In this document: positions 1-7,589 of the stretch, in pieces
Position numbering within the stretch: position 1 is the stretch's first letter
Layout: every line of letters starts with the position of its first letter
Origin: Spirochaetales bacterium
Lineage (GTDB): Bacteria > Spirochaetota > Leptospiria > Leptospirales > Leptonemataceae
NCBI GenBank assembly: GCA_024233935.1
Contig: JACKOY010000032.1
Location: 1-17,097, forward strand
Length of the DNA: 17,097 nt
Direction of reading: 5' to 3'
Made by a program: the position numbers and the translations under genes
Notes under the pieces: generated by a model
What the model was told of the DNA's origin: nothing
What the model saw: the letters and a program-made list of their open reading frames with translations, nothing else
Database searches by the model: none

Positions 1-390
1 GGTTTTCGCGTCCTTCTGGCAGAACTGATAGGCGGAGGACAGACAGATTCCGGCCACACCCACAAGTCGAAAATGCTCCGGTAGGATCGCGCCGTGATAT
101 AAAAAGACCGCCGGAACGATAACGTAGTTGAAGTAATCGGTCATGTTGTCCAGCAGCGCCCCATCGAAGCCGGGCAGCAATTCCTTGACCCCGACGGCGC
201 GGGCAAACGTGCCATCGACCATATCCACCAGAAGCGCAGCGCCCATCCAGAGAAAGGCCTCGCGGAACTCATTGTTTACAATGGATTCGATGGCCACAAA
301 GCCGAAGACCACACCGCTGGCGGTGAACAGGTGAACAAGATACGCCAATGCCAGACGAATCGGTGGGCGGTTTATTTCTGTCTGCGGCAT
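1..390 (-). CDS. pcs: Phosphatidylcholine synthase, N-terminal part (cut by window edge)
   Basis: This gene reads leftward from ATG at 390 and stays open to base 1, giving the first 130 residues. It carries the CDP-alcohol phosphatidyltransferase signature in the spacing typical of phosphatidylcholine synthases: D59-G60-x2-A63-R64-x12-G77-x3-D81-x3-D85. These Asp residues bind the divalent metal and CDP group. Hydrophobic stretches at about residues 12-36 and 43-57, and again after residue 86, fit a polytopic inner-membrane enzyme. The family condenses CDP-diacylglycerol directly with choline to make phosphatidylcholine, releasing CMP (EC 2.7.8.24). The intact family is about 230-250 residues, so roughly the C-terminal half lies outside the window. 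No strong ribosome binding site precedes the ATG. The adenylyl cyclase gene upstream runs the same way, 137 bases away, with a hairpin between them, so co-transcription is uncertain. A different CDP-alcohol transferase is the alternative, but the x12 spacing favours Pcs. Confidence 0.85.
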   Translation of the reverse strand, partial: MPQTEINRPPIRLALAYLVHLFTASGVVFGFVAIESIVNNEFREAFLWMGAALLVDMVDGTFARAVGVKELLPGFDGALLDNMTDYFNYVIVPAVFLYHGAILPEHFRLVGVAGICLSSAYQFCQKDAKT

Positions 391-463
391 AGGGGATTTC
401 GTTTGCAAGGACCCTGCACGCACAGGCTTTTTTCATTTTATTCTGTCGGGATTACGCCTGCGC

Positions 464-480
464 GGCCTTCGACGAAGGCC
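464..480. repeat. Intergenic inverted repeat (hairpin)
   Basis: GGCCTTC and GAAGGCC form a perfect 7-bp stem around the 3-base loop GAC, in the gap between the adenylyl cyclase stop and the pcs start. On the minus strand, the direction of both genes, no T-run follows the stem directly, so it is not a textbook terminator. It could attenuate read-through or stabilise the cyclase 3' end. Confidence 0.4.
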
Positions 481-527
481 TGCAGTAGACCGGCTTCACT
501 TGCATTCTTCCGGGCGGCGATCGGGCC

Positions 528-2300
528 CTACTTACTTTTCATGTGCCAGACTCCGGTCCAGTCTTCCGTGGGAGCATGTTTGCGCAGGTGTTCGATTCGG
601 GCCAGAAAGAGTCGCGTGGCACGGTCTGCCCCGTGGGAAGCAAGCAGGTCTCGAAAAGCCTGCTCGGCGCGGTCCCAATCACCAGCCCGGTACAGAGGCA
701 ATGCCTCTTGAAACAACGCAATCGCATCCAGTCGATACCGCTCCACTTCACTCTCCCGGCCAACCAGCTCAAAGACCCGCACCGGTTGGTCGCGGCCCTT
801 CACCTGGATCAAATCGAGTTCACGCAAAACGAAGCCCGAAATTTCAGCCACGGTGGCCTCGGAGAGCAGAACGCGCGATCCGTATTGCTTGTTGGCACCC
901 TCCAGGCGCGAGGCCAGGTTCACGCTATCACCCATGATCGTAAAGTTTCGCGCCGTTTCGGAACCCATGTTGCCCGCGACCACTTCCCCGGTATGGATTC
1001 CAATGCGGATGTCTATGGCATCCAGCACTCCGACCACGCCAATCGCTTCCCCCACCGTTGCATTGAACTGGTCGAGCGCTTTTAGCTGGTCCAGGGCGGA
1101 CTCACAGGCCAGCTGCGATCTGCGATTGGCTTCCACAAACGGGGGCCCCCAGAAGGCCATAATCGCATCGCCGACAAATTTATCGATCACTCCGTCACGC
1201 TCCTGAACTTTCGCGCTCATGGCTGACAGATAGCGGTTCATTAGCCTCACCAGGCTGGCCGGCGTCAGCTTTTCGCTGATGGATGTAAAACCGGCGACGT
1301 CGGAAAAGAAAATCGCCATCGTTTCGCGCGATCCCTCTCCAGCTGCGGTCGCGTCGTTCAGGAGCTTATCAACGATGCGCGGATCCACGTACTGACCAAA
1401 GGTCTCTTTGATTCGTTCGCGATCCCGGAGGCCGTGCACCATGGAATTGAAGCTTCCGGTAAGCTCGCCGATTTCGTCGCCGCTACTCCGGTCGAGTATC
1501 ACGTCCAGGTTGCCCTCGGTGACGGCCTTCGTGCCCGAAACGAGTTTGCGGATCGGCGCAACCAGACCATTTGCAAAGAGCACGGAAAGCGCCAGACCGA
1601 CCAAAACAGCGAGTACTGTGGCCGCAACATTGAAGTAGATTACCTGCTCTTCATGGTCCGAAGTGATTCCCGTCGAGCGCGAAATAAAAGTCTCCACCTG
1701 CTCTCGCAGGACATCCAGACTTTCGGTGAAGTCATCCTCTTCTTGTTCAAGCGCCGACTCCATGAGGCGACCCGTACCGGGGTCTTGCTCGATGGCTGCG
1801 AGGGTCTCGCGCGCGTGGGATTCGAACTGCGTATGCTCGCGGTCTATCTCTTGAACCATCTGGAGTAAACGCTCCATCTCCGCCTGGTCGATAGGAACGG
1901 CTGTTATCTGACGGGCCGTTTCCAGCAAGGCGATAGTGCTCTCCAGTTCCCGGTCTACGGCCTGGCCACGTTCGAGAAACTGGCGCTCTTCTCGTTCCCG
2001 GAGCACCGTCGGCGCGCCGCGCATTTCGTGCAGGCGGATGAGACGCGTGTAGTGCAGCTCTTGCTCAAGTGCGTGGTCCTCAATGCTTTCAATGGAGCGC
2101 AATATGGGAAGATAATGATTGGCCACCGTGTGTAGCTCACGCGCCACGCCCGAGACCCGGTAAACGGAAAAACCCGCCACGAGCGCCATGGCCAGAAGCA
2201 GTAGGGTCAGGATGCCCAGAATCTTGGTTCGAATGGTCACGCCGGGTGATGCCATCTGGTCTCGCTTTGATTGGTCTGATTGTCCGAAAAAGCCCGCCAT
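528..2300 (-). CDS. Membrane class III adenylyl cyclase with HAMP domain
   Basis: The 590-residue product is a membrane sensor that makes cAMP from ATP. Order of parts: transmembrane helix at about 27-47; a mostly helical, acidic extracytoplasmic region at about 50-218 that resembles a four-helix-bundle sensor; second helix at about 220-243; HAMP linker at about 244-296; class III cyclase domain from about 325 to 510; and a C-terminal tail of about 60 residues that looks like a single TPR-type helix pair. Metal-binding Asp334 (FFSDVAGF) and Asp378 (VGDAIMAF) are present. So are the adenine-selecting Lys374 and Thr454 and the transition-state residues Asn461 and Arg465 (VNLASRL). This set predicts adenylyl rather than guanylyl cyclase activity, of the Thr (IIIb) type. 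An internal ATG at residue 16 (2255) is an alternative start, because upstream spacing does not clearly favour either. The ligand of the outer domain cannot be read from the sequence. The first bases lie opposite the leader of the divergent esterase gene. Confidence 0.93.
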   Translation of the reverse strand: MAGFFGQSDQSKRDQMASPGVTIRTKILGILTLLLLAMALVAGFSVYRVSGVARELHTVANHYLPILRSIESIEDHALEQELHYTRLIRLHEMRGAPTVLREREERQFLERGQAVDRELESTIALLETARQITAVPIDQAEMERLLQMVQEIDREHTQFESHARETLAAIEQDPGTGRLMESALEQEEDDFTESLDVLREQVETFISRSTGITSDHEEQVIYFNVAATVLAVLVGLALSVLFANGLVAPIRKLVSGTKAVTEGNLDVILDRSSGDEIGELTGSFNSMVHGLRDRERIKETFGQYVDPRIVDKLLNDATAAGEGSRETMAIFFSDVAGFTSISEKLTPASLVRLMNRYLSAMSAKVQERDGVIDKFVGDAIMAFWGPPFVEANRRSQLACESALDQLKALDQFNATVGEAIGVVGVLDAIDIRIGIHTGEVVAGNMGSETARNFTIMGDSVNLASRLEGANKQYGSRVLLSEATVAEISGFVLRELDLIQVKGRDQPVRVFELVGRESEVERYRLDAIALFQEALPLYRAGDWDRAEQAFRDLLASHGADRATRLFLARIEHLRKHAPTEDWTGVWHMKSK

Positions 2301-2426
2301 GGCAGGATATTTCGCGGTCGCATCCCCTCATACCCGGATGCACGATCCGTTTCAACACGAACTTGCTTTATCACAGGCAAATTGCAAAGGTCGTCCGAAT
2401 GCCCGTGGGCGGCAAGATGCAGGGCT

Positions 2427-2432
2427 GGGAGG
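2427..2432 (+). promoter_or_regulatory. Ribosome binding site of the esterase gene
   Basis: GGGAGG lies 6 bases before the ATG at 2439. It decides the start: the frame is open further upstream, back to 2280, but that would overlap the divergent cyclase gene and adds residues that look non-coding. Confidence 0.65.
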
Positions 2433-2438
2433 CGCACA

Positions 2439-3527
2439 ATGCGAAGAGATCTTCCGGAAGATTGCGCTGACCTCTGGTCTGCGCTTGCCGCTTTGCTCGC
2501 GGCCTTTGGTCGAATTGAGGACCGCTTGCAGCCTGATCGGCTATCTGCGGAGGCCGATGTGCTTGAGCCGCTTGCGACCGCACTTCAGGCGCGCTGCGAT
2601 CCTTCCGGCATTGGGAATACATCTTCATCACCGGAAAAGCACGTCCTGCTGCGCGCTGCTGCCCAGGTACTGCAGGCCACCGCGCGTTTTGCGACCGCCC
2701 GGGTCGGACCGCACGAAATTTTGAAGGCGTTCCAATCCCTTCGTCCGCTTGCGCGGGCCCGGGAGATCCTCTACGAACTTATCCATCTGCCGTTGATCAA
2801 TGCTCATTTTTTGGGGTGTTCGGTCGATGACGGAATCTCCATGATTGAGCGAACGGAGCGGGCTCAGAGAGAGCAGCCCGGCCCGCGCGGTATTCTACAC
2901 TTTGAAAATCAGCGTGGAAAGAGGGGCGGCTACTCTCTGTACATACCGGAGTACTACAGTCCGCAGCAGAGGTGGCCGCTGGTCATCGCACTGCACGGTG
3001 GTTCCGGGCACGGGGCCGACTTCTTCTGGAGCTGGTTGCCCGACGCGCGACGCTCCGGCTGTATCCTCGCCGCGCCGACTTCCCGGGGACGCACCTGGTC
3101 GTTACACTCTCCGGGCCAGGACGCTGCCGGTCTGAATGCGATGTTGGCTCATATCTCCGAAAATTGGAACGTAGATACGGCGCGTGTCCTGCTCACGGGA
3201 ATTTCCGATGGGGGAACTTATGCCATGCTGCTTTCTATCGTTCCGCAATCGCCCTTTACGCACTTCGCCCCGGTTGCGGCCGCAGTTCATGTGCTTGTAA
3301 ACGCGGATGGAGTCGTTCTTGCTCCGGTGCGAGACCTGCCTGTATACCAGGTGCACGGCGCCCTGGATTGGATGTTTCCCGTAGAGAAAGCCCGGGCTGC
3401 GGCCGACGCGCTGAAACAGGCAGGCGCGCAGATCACCTATAGAGAGCTACCGGACCTTTCTCACAACTATCCGCGCGACGAAAATCCGCATATTCTGCGC
3501 TGGTTCTCACCGGAGTTTTCGGCCTGA
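2439..3527 (+). CDS. Alpha/beta-hydrolase esterase, PHB-depolymerase/LpqC-like
   Basis: The product has 362 residues from the ATG at 2439, chosen for its GGGAGG ribosome binding site. Residues 1 to about 140 are helical and unrecognised. The hydrolase domain begins near residue 160. It has an HGGSGHG oxyanion-hole motif starting at His186, the nucleophile Ser256 in GISDGG, the acid Asp310 in the segment HGALDWMFP, and His342 in LSHNYP. This is a complete Ser-Asp-His triad in the order used by phospholipase/carboxylesterase and poly(3-hydroxybutyrate) depolymerase-like esterases. I see no clear signal peptide, so it is probably cytoplasmic. It is divergent from the HAMP cyclase and 132 bases upstream of the second cyclase. 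The substrate is unknown. Short-chain ester or polyester hydrolysis is the family-level guess. The N-terminal extension is longer than in simple family members and could bind a partner or lid the active site. Confidence 0.8.
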   Translation: MRRDLPEDCADLWSALAALLAAFGRIEDRLQPDRLSAEADVLEPLATALQARCDPSGIGNTSSSPEKHVLLRAAAQVLQATARFATARVGPHEILKAFQSLRPLARAREILYELIHLPLINAHFLGCSVDDGISMIERTERAQREQPGPRGILHFENQRGKRGGYSLYIPEYYSPQQRWPLVIALHGGSGHGADFFWSWLPDARRSGCILAAPTSRGRTWSLHSPGQDAAGLNAMLAHISENWNVDTARVLLTGISDGGTYAMLLSIVPQSPFTHFAPVAAAVHVLVNADGVVLAPVRDLPVYQVHGALDWMFPVEKARAAADALKQAGAQITYRELPDLSHNYPRDENPHILRWFSPEFSA

Positions 3528-3659
3528 TTCTTTTCCAATCGCCGGCGACTTTTTTATTTGTCTTTACGCGCCGGGCCGCCCCCCGGCAAGCAAGGCAGAT
3601 TGAGCCGATCGTTCCCCGGCCTTCGGCAATCCTGAGACTCCGAACTCATCTAGGTCGCA

Positions 3660-4853
3660 ATGCGCGCCGAAACCAACCCTGACAGGGACGACCCTCTCGA
3701 GAACGATAGGTTCCTGTTGGAGCTATTGGTCGGATCTTCCTTTGCCTATTCTATCGTTTACGCGTTTGTGAACTACCATGCGTCCTTTGTGGATGGCGTG
3801 CCGGCATCAATTTCGATTCTCTACGCCGCTTACCTGGTTTTCATTTATCTGATCGGACGCTACAGGATTCTCTGGATGGCGTTGCTGTTCTACGCGGGTG
3901 CGTTCTTGAGCGTCACAGGCTATGCCATCGCCCTCGGCAGTGGTTTCGGCATGCACTTCTTTCTGCTCCCTGTGGCGGTTGGAGCACCCTTCTTGTTCCG
4001 CGGAGATCGTTTGCTGGCTGTTGCTACCGGAGCCCTGCCGGTGCTTGCTTTCTGCGCTCTTTTGGTCTTGAATTTTTCCGGGACGAGCATTATCGTTTCG
4101 GACCTTGAGGAGACGGCCAGTCTGTACCTTCGAGTGAACGCAATTAGCGCTACGGCGTTCCTGCTGGTCGAGATTCTGCTCATTGCTACGTTCCTGAACA
4201 GGACCCTTGAACGATTGGCCGCCGAGAAGGGCCGTAACTATCAACTGCTGTGCAACCTGATACCCGAGAGCCTGCTCGGGCGTTTTTTGTCCAATGACCG
4301 GTACCTGGCCTACAATTGCGATCAGGCTGTCGTGATCTTTGTCGACATCGTCGGTTTTACGGAACTGTCCGTGCGATCGGATCCAAACGAGGTAGTTCGC
4401 ATGCTGAACGACATCTACTCGGACTTCGATGAACTTGCTGATCAGTTTGGTGTGGAAAAGATCAAGACAATCGGTGACTCTTACATGGCGGCCGTCAACG
4501 TGATCGACCAGACTTCCGGCGCGTTTGAAAACGCGGCCAGATTCGCTCTGGATATTGTGCGCATCGTGTCCGAGCGCTACAGTCACATTGGGGTCCGGGT
4601 CGGCATGGCCTCCGGCCCGCTTGTGGCCGGCGCCGTGGGCAAGCGCCGCATCTTCTTCGACATCTGGGGTCCGGTGGTCAATCTCGCCAGTCGCCTGGAA
4701 AAGCTGTCGGCTCCCGGGCGTGTCCTGTGCTCCATGGAACTTGTCGAACGACTGCGGCCCGCTTTCCAATTCGCCGAAGAAAGCAACTACGAAGCCCGGG
4801 GTATCGGAGAAACACCGGCCGCATTTCTTTTAGGCGCAACAGGCACCGGCTGA
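3660..4853 (+). CDS. Membrane class III adenylyl cyclase with polytopic N-terminus
   Basis: The 397-residue product has a hydrophobic N-terminal half (about residues 18-180) with about six membrane helices, then a short linker that probably forms a coiled coil, then a class III cyclase domain from about 220 to the end. Catalytic residues are complete: metal ligands Asp229 (FVDIVGF) and Asp273 (TIGDSYMA), adenine-selecting Lys269 and Asp334 (FDIWG), and Asn341 and Arg345 (VNLASRL). The Lys/Asp pair is the class IIIa adenylyl cyclase pattern, as in animal enzymes and mycobacterial Rv1625c-type proteins. The product should be a homodimer at the inner membrane making cAMP from ATP. The ATG at 3660 follows AGG at 3652-3654 with a 5-base gap. 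The membrane domain has no recognisable ligand pocket, so the stimulus is unknown. Its architecture differs from the other cyclase in this window, which argues against recent duplication. Confidence 0.93.
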   Translation: MRAETNPDRDDPLENDRFLLELLVGSSFAYSIVYAFVNYHASFVDGVPASISILYAAYLVFIYLIGRYRILWMALLFYAGAFLSVTGYAIALGSGFGMHFFLLPVAVGAPFLFRGDRLLAVATGALPVLAFCALLVLNFSGTSIIVSDLEETASLYLRVNAISATAFLLVEILLIATFLNRTLERLAAEKGRNYQLLCNLIPESLLGRFLSNDRYLAYNCDQAVVIFVDIVGFTELSVRSDPNEVVRMLNDIYSDFDELADQFGVEKIKTIGDSYMAAVNVIDQTSGAFENAARFALDIVRIVSERYSHIGVRVGMASGPLVAGAVGKRRIFFDIWGPVVNLASRLEKLSAPGRVLCSMELVERLRPAFQFAEESNYEARGIGETPAAFLLGATGTG

Positions 4854-4944
4854 GGGGATAGCTCTGCCTTTCGCAAGCTTCCGCCCTGGGTCGGGGAACG
4901 GCAGTTTCTCGGTGACAACGCGGGGGGCGCCTTCAGGATACGTA

Positions 4945-5313
4945 ATGATCCAGAGCAACATCGCATTGATTCTGTTTATCACCGGGGGCATTACCGCTTC
5001 CATGATACTTCAGTTTTTCGCGCCCCGGCTGTATCTCAAGACCTTCAATCAGCTTGATGTAAGTGATCCGGTCGGGCTTTTTTTCGCGCGTTTCTGGGCG
5101 CTTATGGTGGGATTGGTGGGCGCCCTGTTGATTTGGGCCGGCATGGAGCCTTCTGCCCGCGGGGCGGTGATCGCGGTGGCCGCGGTGGGTAAGGGCATTT
5201 TCGTGGCCTTCTTGCTTACGAACTTCCGGGCCTTCGCGCGGGGTTACATGCTGGTCATTGTTTTTGATGCGACCTGCGTTGTGCTGTACTCACTGTACCT
5301 TCTGGGATACTGA
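4945..5313 (+). CDS. Small four-helix membrane protein of unknown function
   Basis: I do not recognise this 122-residue protein. It has four hydrophobic segments at roughly residues 6-25, 43-67, 75-95 and 100-120, with short polar links. The third and fourth helices contain several Gly and Ala residues. There is no signal peptide cleavage site or lipobox. The start at 4945 is chosen because AGGA at 4935-4938 sits 6 bases upstream. An in-frame upstream start at 4912 would add 11 residues without a ribosome binding site. It lies 91 bases after the adenylyl cyclase on the same strand and may be co-transcribed with it. It converges with the MDR oxidoreductase gene. Clean reading frame, RBS and membrane topology make it a credible gene, but no function can be named. 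Confidence 0.75.
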   Translation: MIQSNIALILFITGGITASMILQFFAPRLYLKTFNQLDVSDPVGLFFARFWALMVGLVGALLIWAGMEPSARGAVIAVAAVGKGIFVAFLLTNFRAFARGYMLVIVFDATCVVLYSLYLLGY

Positions 5314-5398
5314 GGGGCCCGGCGCGCGACGACGCCCTCGAAGGGGGGCCGGAAAATTTGGATTCCGATCGGGCGGGATCCGCAGGCCCTCTGACGAG

Positions 5399-5413
5399 CC
5401 GCATCAGATGCGG
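5399..5413. terminator. Possible terminator hairpin between convergent genes
   Basis: CCGCAT and ATGCGG pair in a 6-bp stem around CAG, followed 7 bases later by TTTTT (5421-5425). A longer repeat, GATCCGCA near 5380 with TGCGGATC at 5408-5415, could form a competing stem. The structure covers the stop codon of the oxidoreductase gene and could end transcription of the small membrane protein gene arriving from the left. The gap before the T-run is longer than ideal. Confidence 0.3.
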
Positions 5414-6345
5414 ATCACAATTTTTCCGCGCGCCCGCCCGCCTTCGCTTTCCAGGTGCGCCGCGCCGGCCTCGGCCAGGCCAAAGACTTTGTGAATCTCC
5501 GATCGTAGTTTGCCCGCATTTGCAAGCCCGGTCAGGTATTCCAGATCGGCGCCGTTGGGTTTCACCATAATGGTGGAGGCTTTCTTTCGTGAAAACACGT
5601 TGCCGATGGCAATTGCGGCAATCACCCCCGGTCCCGGAACTGTTGTCACGAAGTGGCTCTTCGGTTGCATGCACGACCTGGCCTTTCCGAAAGAAAGGGT
5701 CGCCACCGCGTCGAAAATGATATCGTACTTCCGATCGCCGCCGAGCGGGTCCTGGCTGCGGTAGTCAATGACGTGATCTGCTCCGAACCGGCGCACCAGA
5801 TCGACGTTGGCCGGACCACAGACGCCGGTCACGATAGCTCCGCATGCCTTTGCAATTTGCACGGCGTAGCTTCCCACGCCTCCCGAGGCTCCATTTACCA
5901 GAACCTGCTGTCCGCTATCGATCCCACCGTGATCACGAAGCGCCTGAAGCGCCGTCAGCCCGGCCAGGGGAATGGCGGCGGCTTCCTCAAAAGACATGCC
6001 ATCGGGGCAAGGAGCAACGTAGCTTTCCTCAAGCGCTATAAACTCTGCGTAGGCTTCGCCCGAAGGCTTGTTGGAACGCGCGTAGACGCGCTGGCCGTCC
6101 TTGAATTTTCCTGCGCCGGAGCCCCGACCCACGACTTCGCCGGCCAGATCGAATCCCAGGATGGCCGGAAACTTTATCGGATGGATGAGTCGGAGCTTTC
6201 CGGCCCGCAATTTCCAGTCTATGGGGTTCACGCTGGAGGCGCGAATGCGAATGAGAACTTCTCGGTCGGCAGGCCGGGGGCGGGGCACGTCTCGCAGACT
6301 CAAACGGTCCACGCCGCCATAGCCATCGATTACGATCGCTTTCAT
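5404..6345 (-). CDS. Zinc-independent MDR oxidoreductase (quinone-reductase-like)
   Basis: The product has 313 residues of the medium-chain dehydrogenase/reductase superfamily. The N-terminal GroES-like domain spans about residues 1-120, with SSVNPIDWKLRAG at about 37-49 and GFDLAGEVVG at about 64-73. The Rossmann domain starts near 145 with the nucleotide loop GASGGVG at 152-158. No catalytic or structural zinc cysteines are visible, so it belongs to the quinone oxidoreductase/NAD(P)H-dependent branch rather than to true zinc alcohol dehydrogenases. It should use NADPH or NADH to reduce a small quinone, enone or aldehyde in the cytoplasm. The start at 6345 is preferred because AGGA lies 4 bases upstream. 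An in-frame ATG at 6357 is the alternative, and the frame runs on to 6486 without support. It is divergent from the lipase-like gene, with 157 bases between them. Confidence 0.88.
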   Translation of the reverse strand: MKAIVIDGYGGVDRLSLRDVPRPRPADREVLIRIRASSVNPIDWKLRAGKLRLIHPIKFPAILGFDLAGEVVGRGSGAGKFKDGQRVYARSNKPSGEAYAEFIALEESYVAPCPDGMSFEEAAAIPLAGLTALQALRDHGGIDSGQQVLVNGASGGVGSYAVQIAKACGAIVTGVCGPANVDLVRRFGADHVIDYRSQDPLGGDRKYDIIFDAVATLSFGKARSCMQPKSHFVTTVPGPGVIAAIAIGNVFSRKKASTIMVKPNGADLEYLTGLANAGKLRSEIHKVFGLAEAGAAHLESEGGRARGKIVIRI

Positions 6346-6467
6346 GTTTTCCTGCATCTTCGTTGCCCCCGGAGCGCTACACCTACAGCGCGGCACCGGG
6401 CCCACGCGAGTGCAAGCGCGTTTACCGGACTCTCCGATCAAAACAATAGGAGCACAATCGCCGCGGC

Positions 6468-6496
6468 TTGACCGGTGCCGGGCCACGATTTAGATC
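6468..6496 (+). promoter_or_regulatory. Candidate promoter giving a leaderless transcript
   Basis: TTGACC (6468-6473, 5 of 6 matches to the -35 consensus) is separated by 17 bases from TAGATC (6491-6496, 3 of 6 matches to the -10). The predicted start of transcription falls on or next to the ATG at 6503. That ATG has no visible ribosome binding site, which is consistent with leaderless translation. The -10 match is weak. Confidence 0.3.
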
Positions 6497-6502
6497 TGTT
6501 CA

Positions 6503-7507
6503 ATGGCCCCGGCCGAAAAACAAGCGAGCCCCGGTGCGTCCCGGGAACAGCTCGCCGTGCTTCCACATCTGGTGCGTGTCTTGTACGAAGCACTGTTCTG
6601 GTCCCCGCTGGATAATCTGCGCGGAATCGTCGGTCGCCTGCGCGATCTGGGACGCCCTTCTACAACCTGGTCCGAGTTGTACATGTTGCACATCAGGACA
6701 TGGTCCGGCTTCCGCCGTTTGCTTTCTTTTGTTGTGGATGTCTTCCTCCTGCCATTTGGGTTGCGTCGCCGGCTGCGCGTCCTATTTGGTCAGGCCCTGG
6801 GGCGCGAGCAGCCGCCACCGCTCCTTCGCGTACCCGGATTGTCCGGTTACGAGGACGAGTCCTGGTTCTATATGAACGGGGTCGCCACCAACGAGACCAT
6901 GGCCCTGGAGAGCGGTCGTTACATTGCCGCCATATTTCGCCGTCCGGTTACAGTAATTCCGAACTTCACGCGATCGTTGCTGCCGGACCTCCTGCAGGTG
7001 ACCGCTCAGAAAGGGTACGCGCCAATGACCGGTGCCGGAGCGCGGGCCCTCGCAGCCATTGGCGCAGCCCTGCGGGACCCAAATTGCGGCCGGGTTGTGG
7101 TGCTCGCTCACTCGCAGGGGGCCGTGGTGATCGGTCGGGTCCTTCTGGCGCTGGATCATGACCGGCTGGTTTCCAGCTCCAACCTGGAAAAGCTGGAAAT
7201 CTATACTTTTGGTAACCCATCTGACTTGATGTCTACCGTGCGCCGGATCGGTGCGCTGGAACACTTTGCAAACCGACGGGACCTGGTCGCCAGGCTGGGA
7301 GTTCTGGCGCAACGCTCCATCGAGCGCGGAAGCATTCATATCGAAGGACCTGTGTACATAGCGGACCGCTACGGTCACTTCTTCAACGAGCATTATCTGC
7401 ACGGCGTGGAGACCCGGACTTTCCTCGACCCGCGGGGGCTTGCTTCCGCCCGTTTGTATTCGTATTTGAACGGGGCCGTTCCGGCCCCCGGCCGGGACGC
7501 AGCATAG
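6503..7507 (+). CDS. Alpha/beta-hydrolase, lipase-like
   Basis: The 334-residue protein has a lipase-type nucleophile elbow, AHSQG, with Ser204 after the strand VVVLA. It is followed by the class 3 lipase-like sequence YTFGNPS, acid residue Asp260 in NRRDLV, and His292 in YGHFF, with His297 close by. The order and spacing make Ser204/Asp260/His292 a plausible triad. The first 110 residues are Arg-rich with a hydrophobic stretch at about 70-90 that may be a membrane anchor or lid. I see no cleavable signal peptide. Substrate unknown; lipid or ester hydrolysis is inferred from the fold. It is on the same strand as dabB, 82 bases upstream of it, but the AT-rich gap looks like a separate promoter, so a role in the carbon-uptake operon is not established. 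The start lacks a ribosome binding site. Confidence 0.78.
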   Translation: MAPAEKQASPGASREQLAVLPHLVRVLYEALFWSPLDNLRGIVGRLRDLGRPSTTWSELYMLHIRTWSGFRRLLSFVVDVFLLPFGLRRRLRVLFGQALGREQPPPLLRVPGLSGYEDESWFYMNGVATNETMALESGRYIAAIFRRPVTVIPNFTRSLLPDLLQVTAQKGYAPMTGAGARALAAIGAALRDPNCGRVVVLAHSQGAVVIGRVLLALDHDRLVSSSNLEKLEIYTFGNPSDLMSTVRRIGALEHFANRRDLVARLGVLAQRSIERGSIHIEGPVYIADRYGHFFNEHYLHGVETRTFLDPRGLASARLYSYLNGAVPAPGRDAA

Positions 7508-7517
7508 CGCGCAATAA

Positions 7518-7546
7518 TTCACGACATATAATTGACGAAATATAGA
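7518..7546 (+). promoter_or_regulatory. Candidate promoter of the dabBA operon
   Basis: The gap before dabB is strikingly AT-rich compared with its surroundings. TTCACG (7518-7523) and TATAGA (7541-7546) are spaced by 17 bases. A perfect TATAAT also occurs at 7527-7532 but has no good -35 partner. Either would place transcription start 35-50 bases before dabB. This is a by-eye prediction. Confidence 0.35.
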
Positions 7547-7589
7547 GCGCATATTTTCCTGACATTCAGGGCAGGGCCCGGGGGTCTTG

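Noticed and set aside
3555..3600. GC-rich stem GCCGGG/CCCGGC between the esterase and the second cyclase, as a terminator
   Set aside because: No T-run follows the stem on the plus strand. The T-run before it follows only a short palindrome (TCGCCGGCGA) with no proper loop.
3807..4769. Long open frame of 320 codons antisense to the second adenylyl cyclase
   Set aside because: It lies wholly opposite a gene with intact catalytic motifs, its product is polar with no recognisable motif, and open antisense frames are common in GC-rich DNA.
5653..6471. Open frame of 272 codons on the plus strand opposite the MDR oxidoreductase
   Set aside because: The minus-strand frame shows clear MDR motifs; the opposite frame is a shadow.
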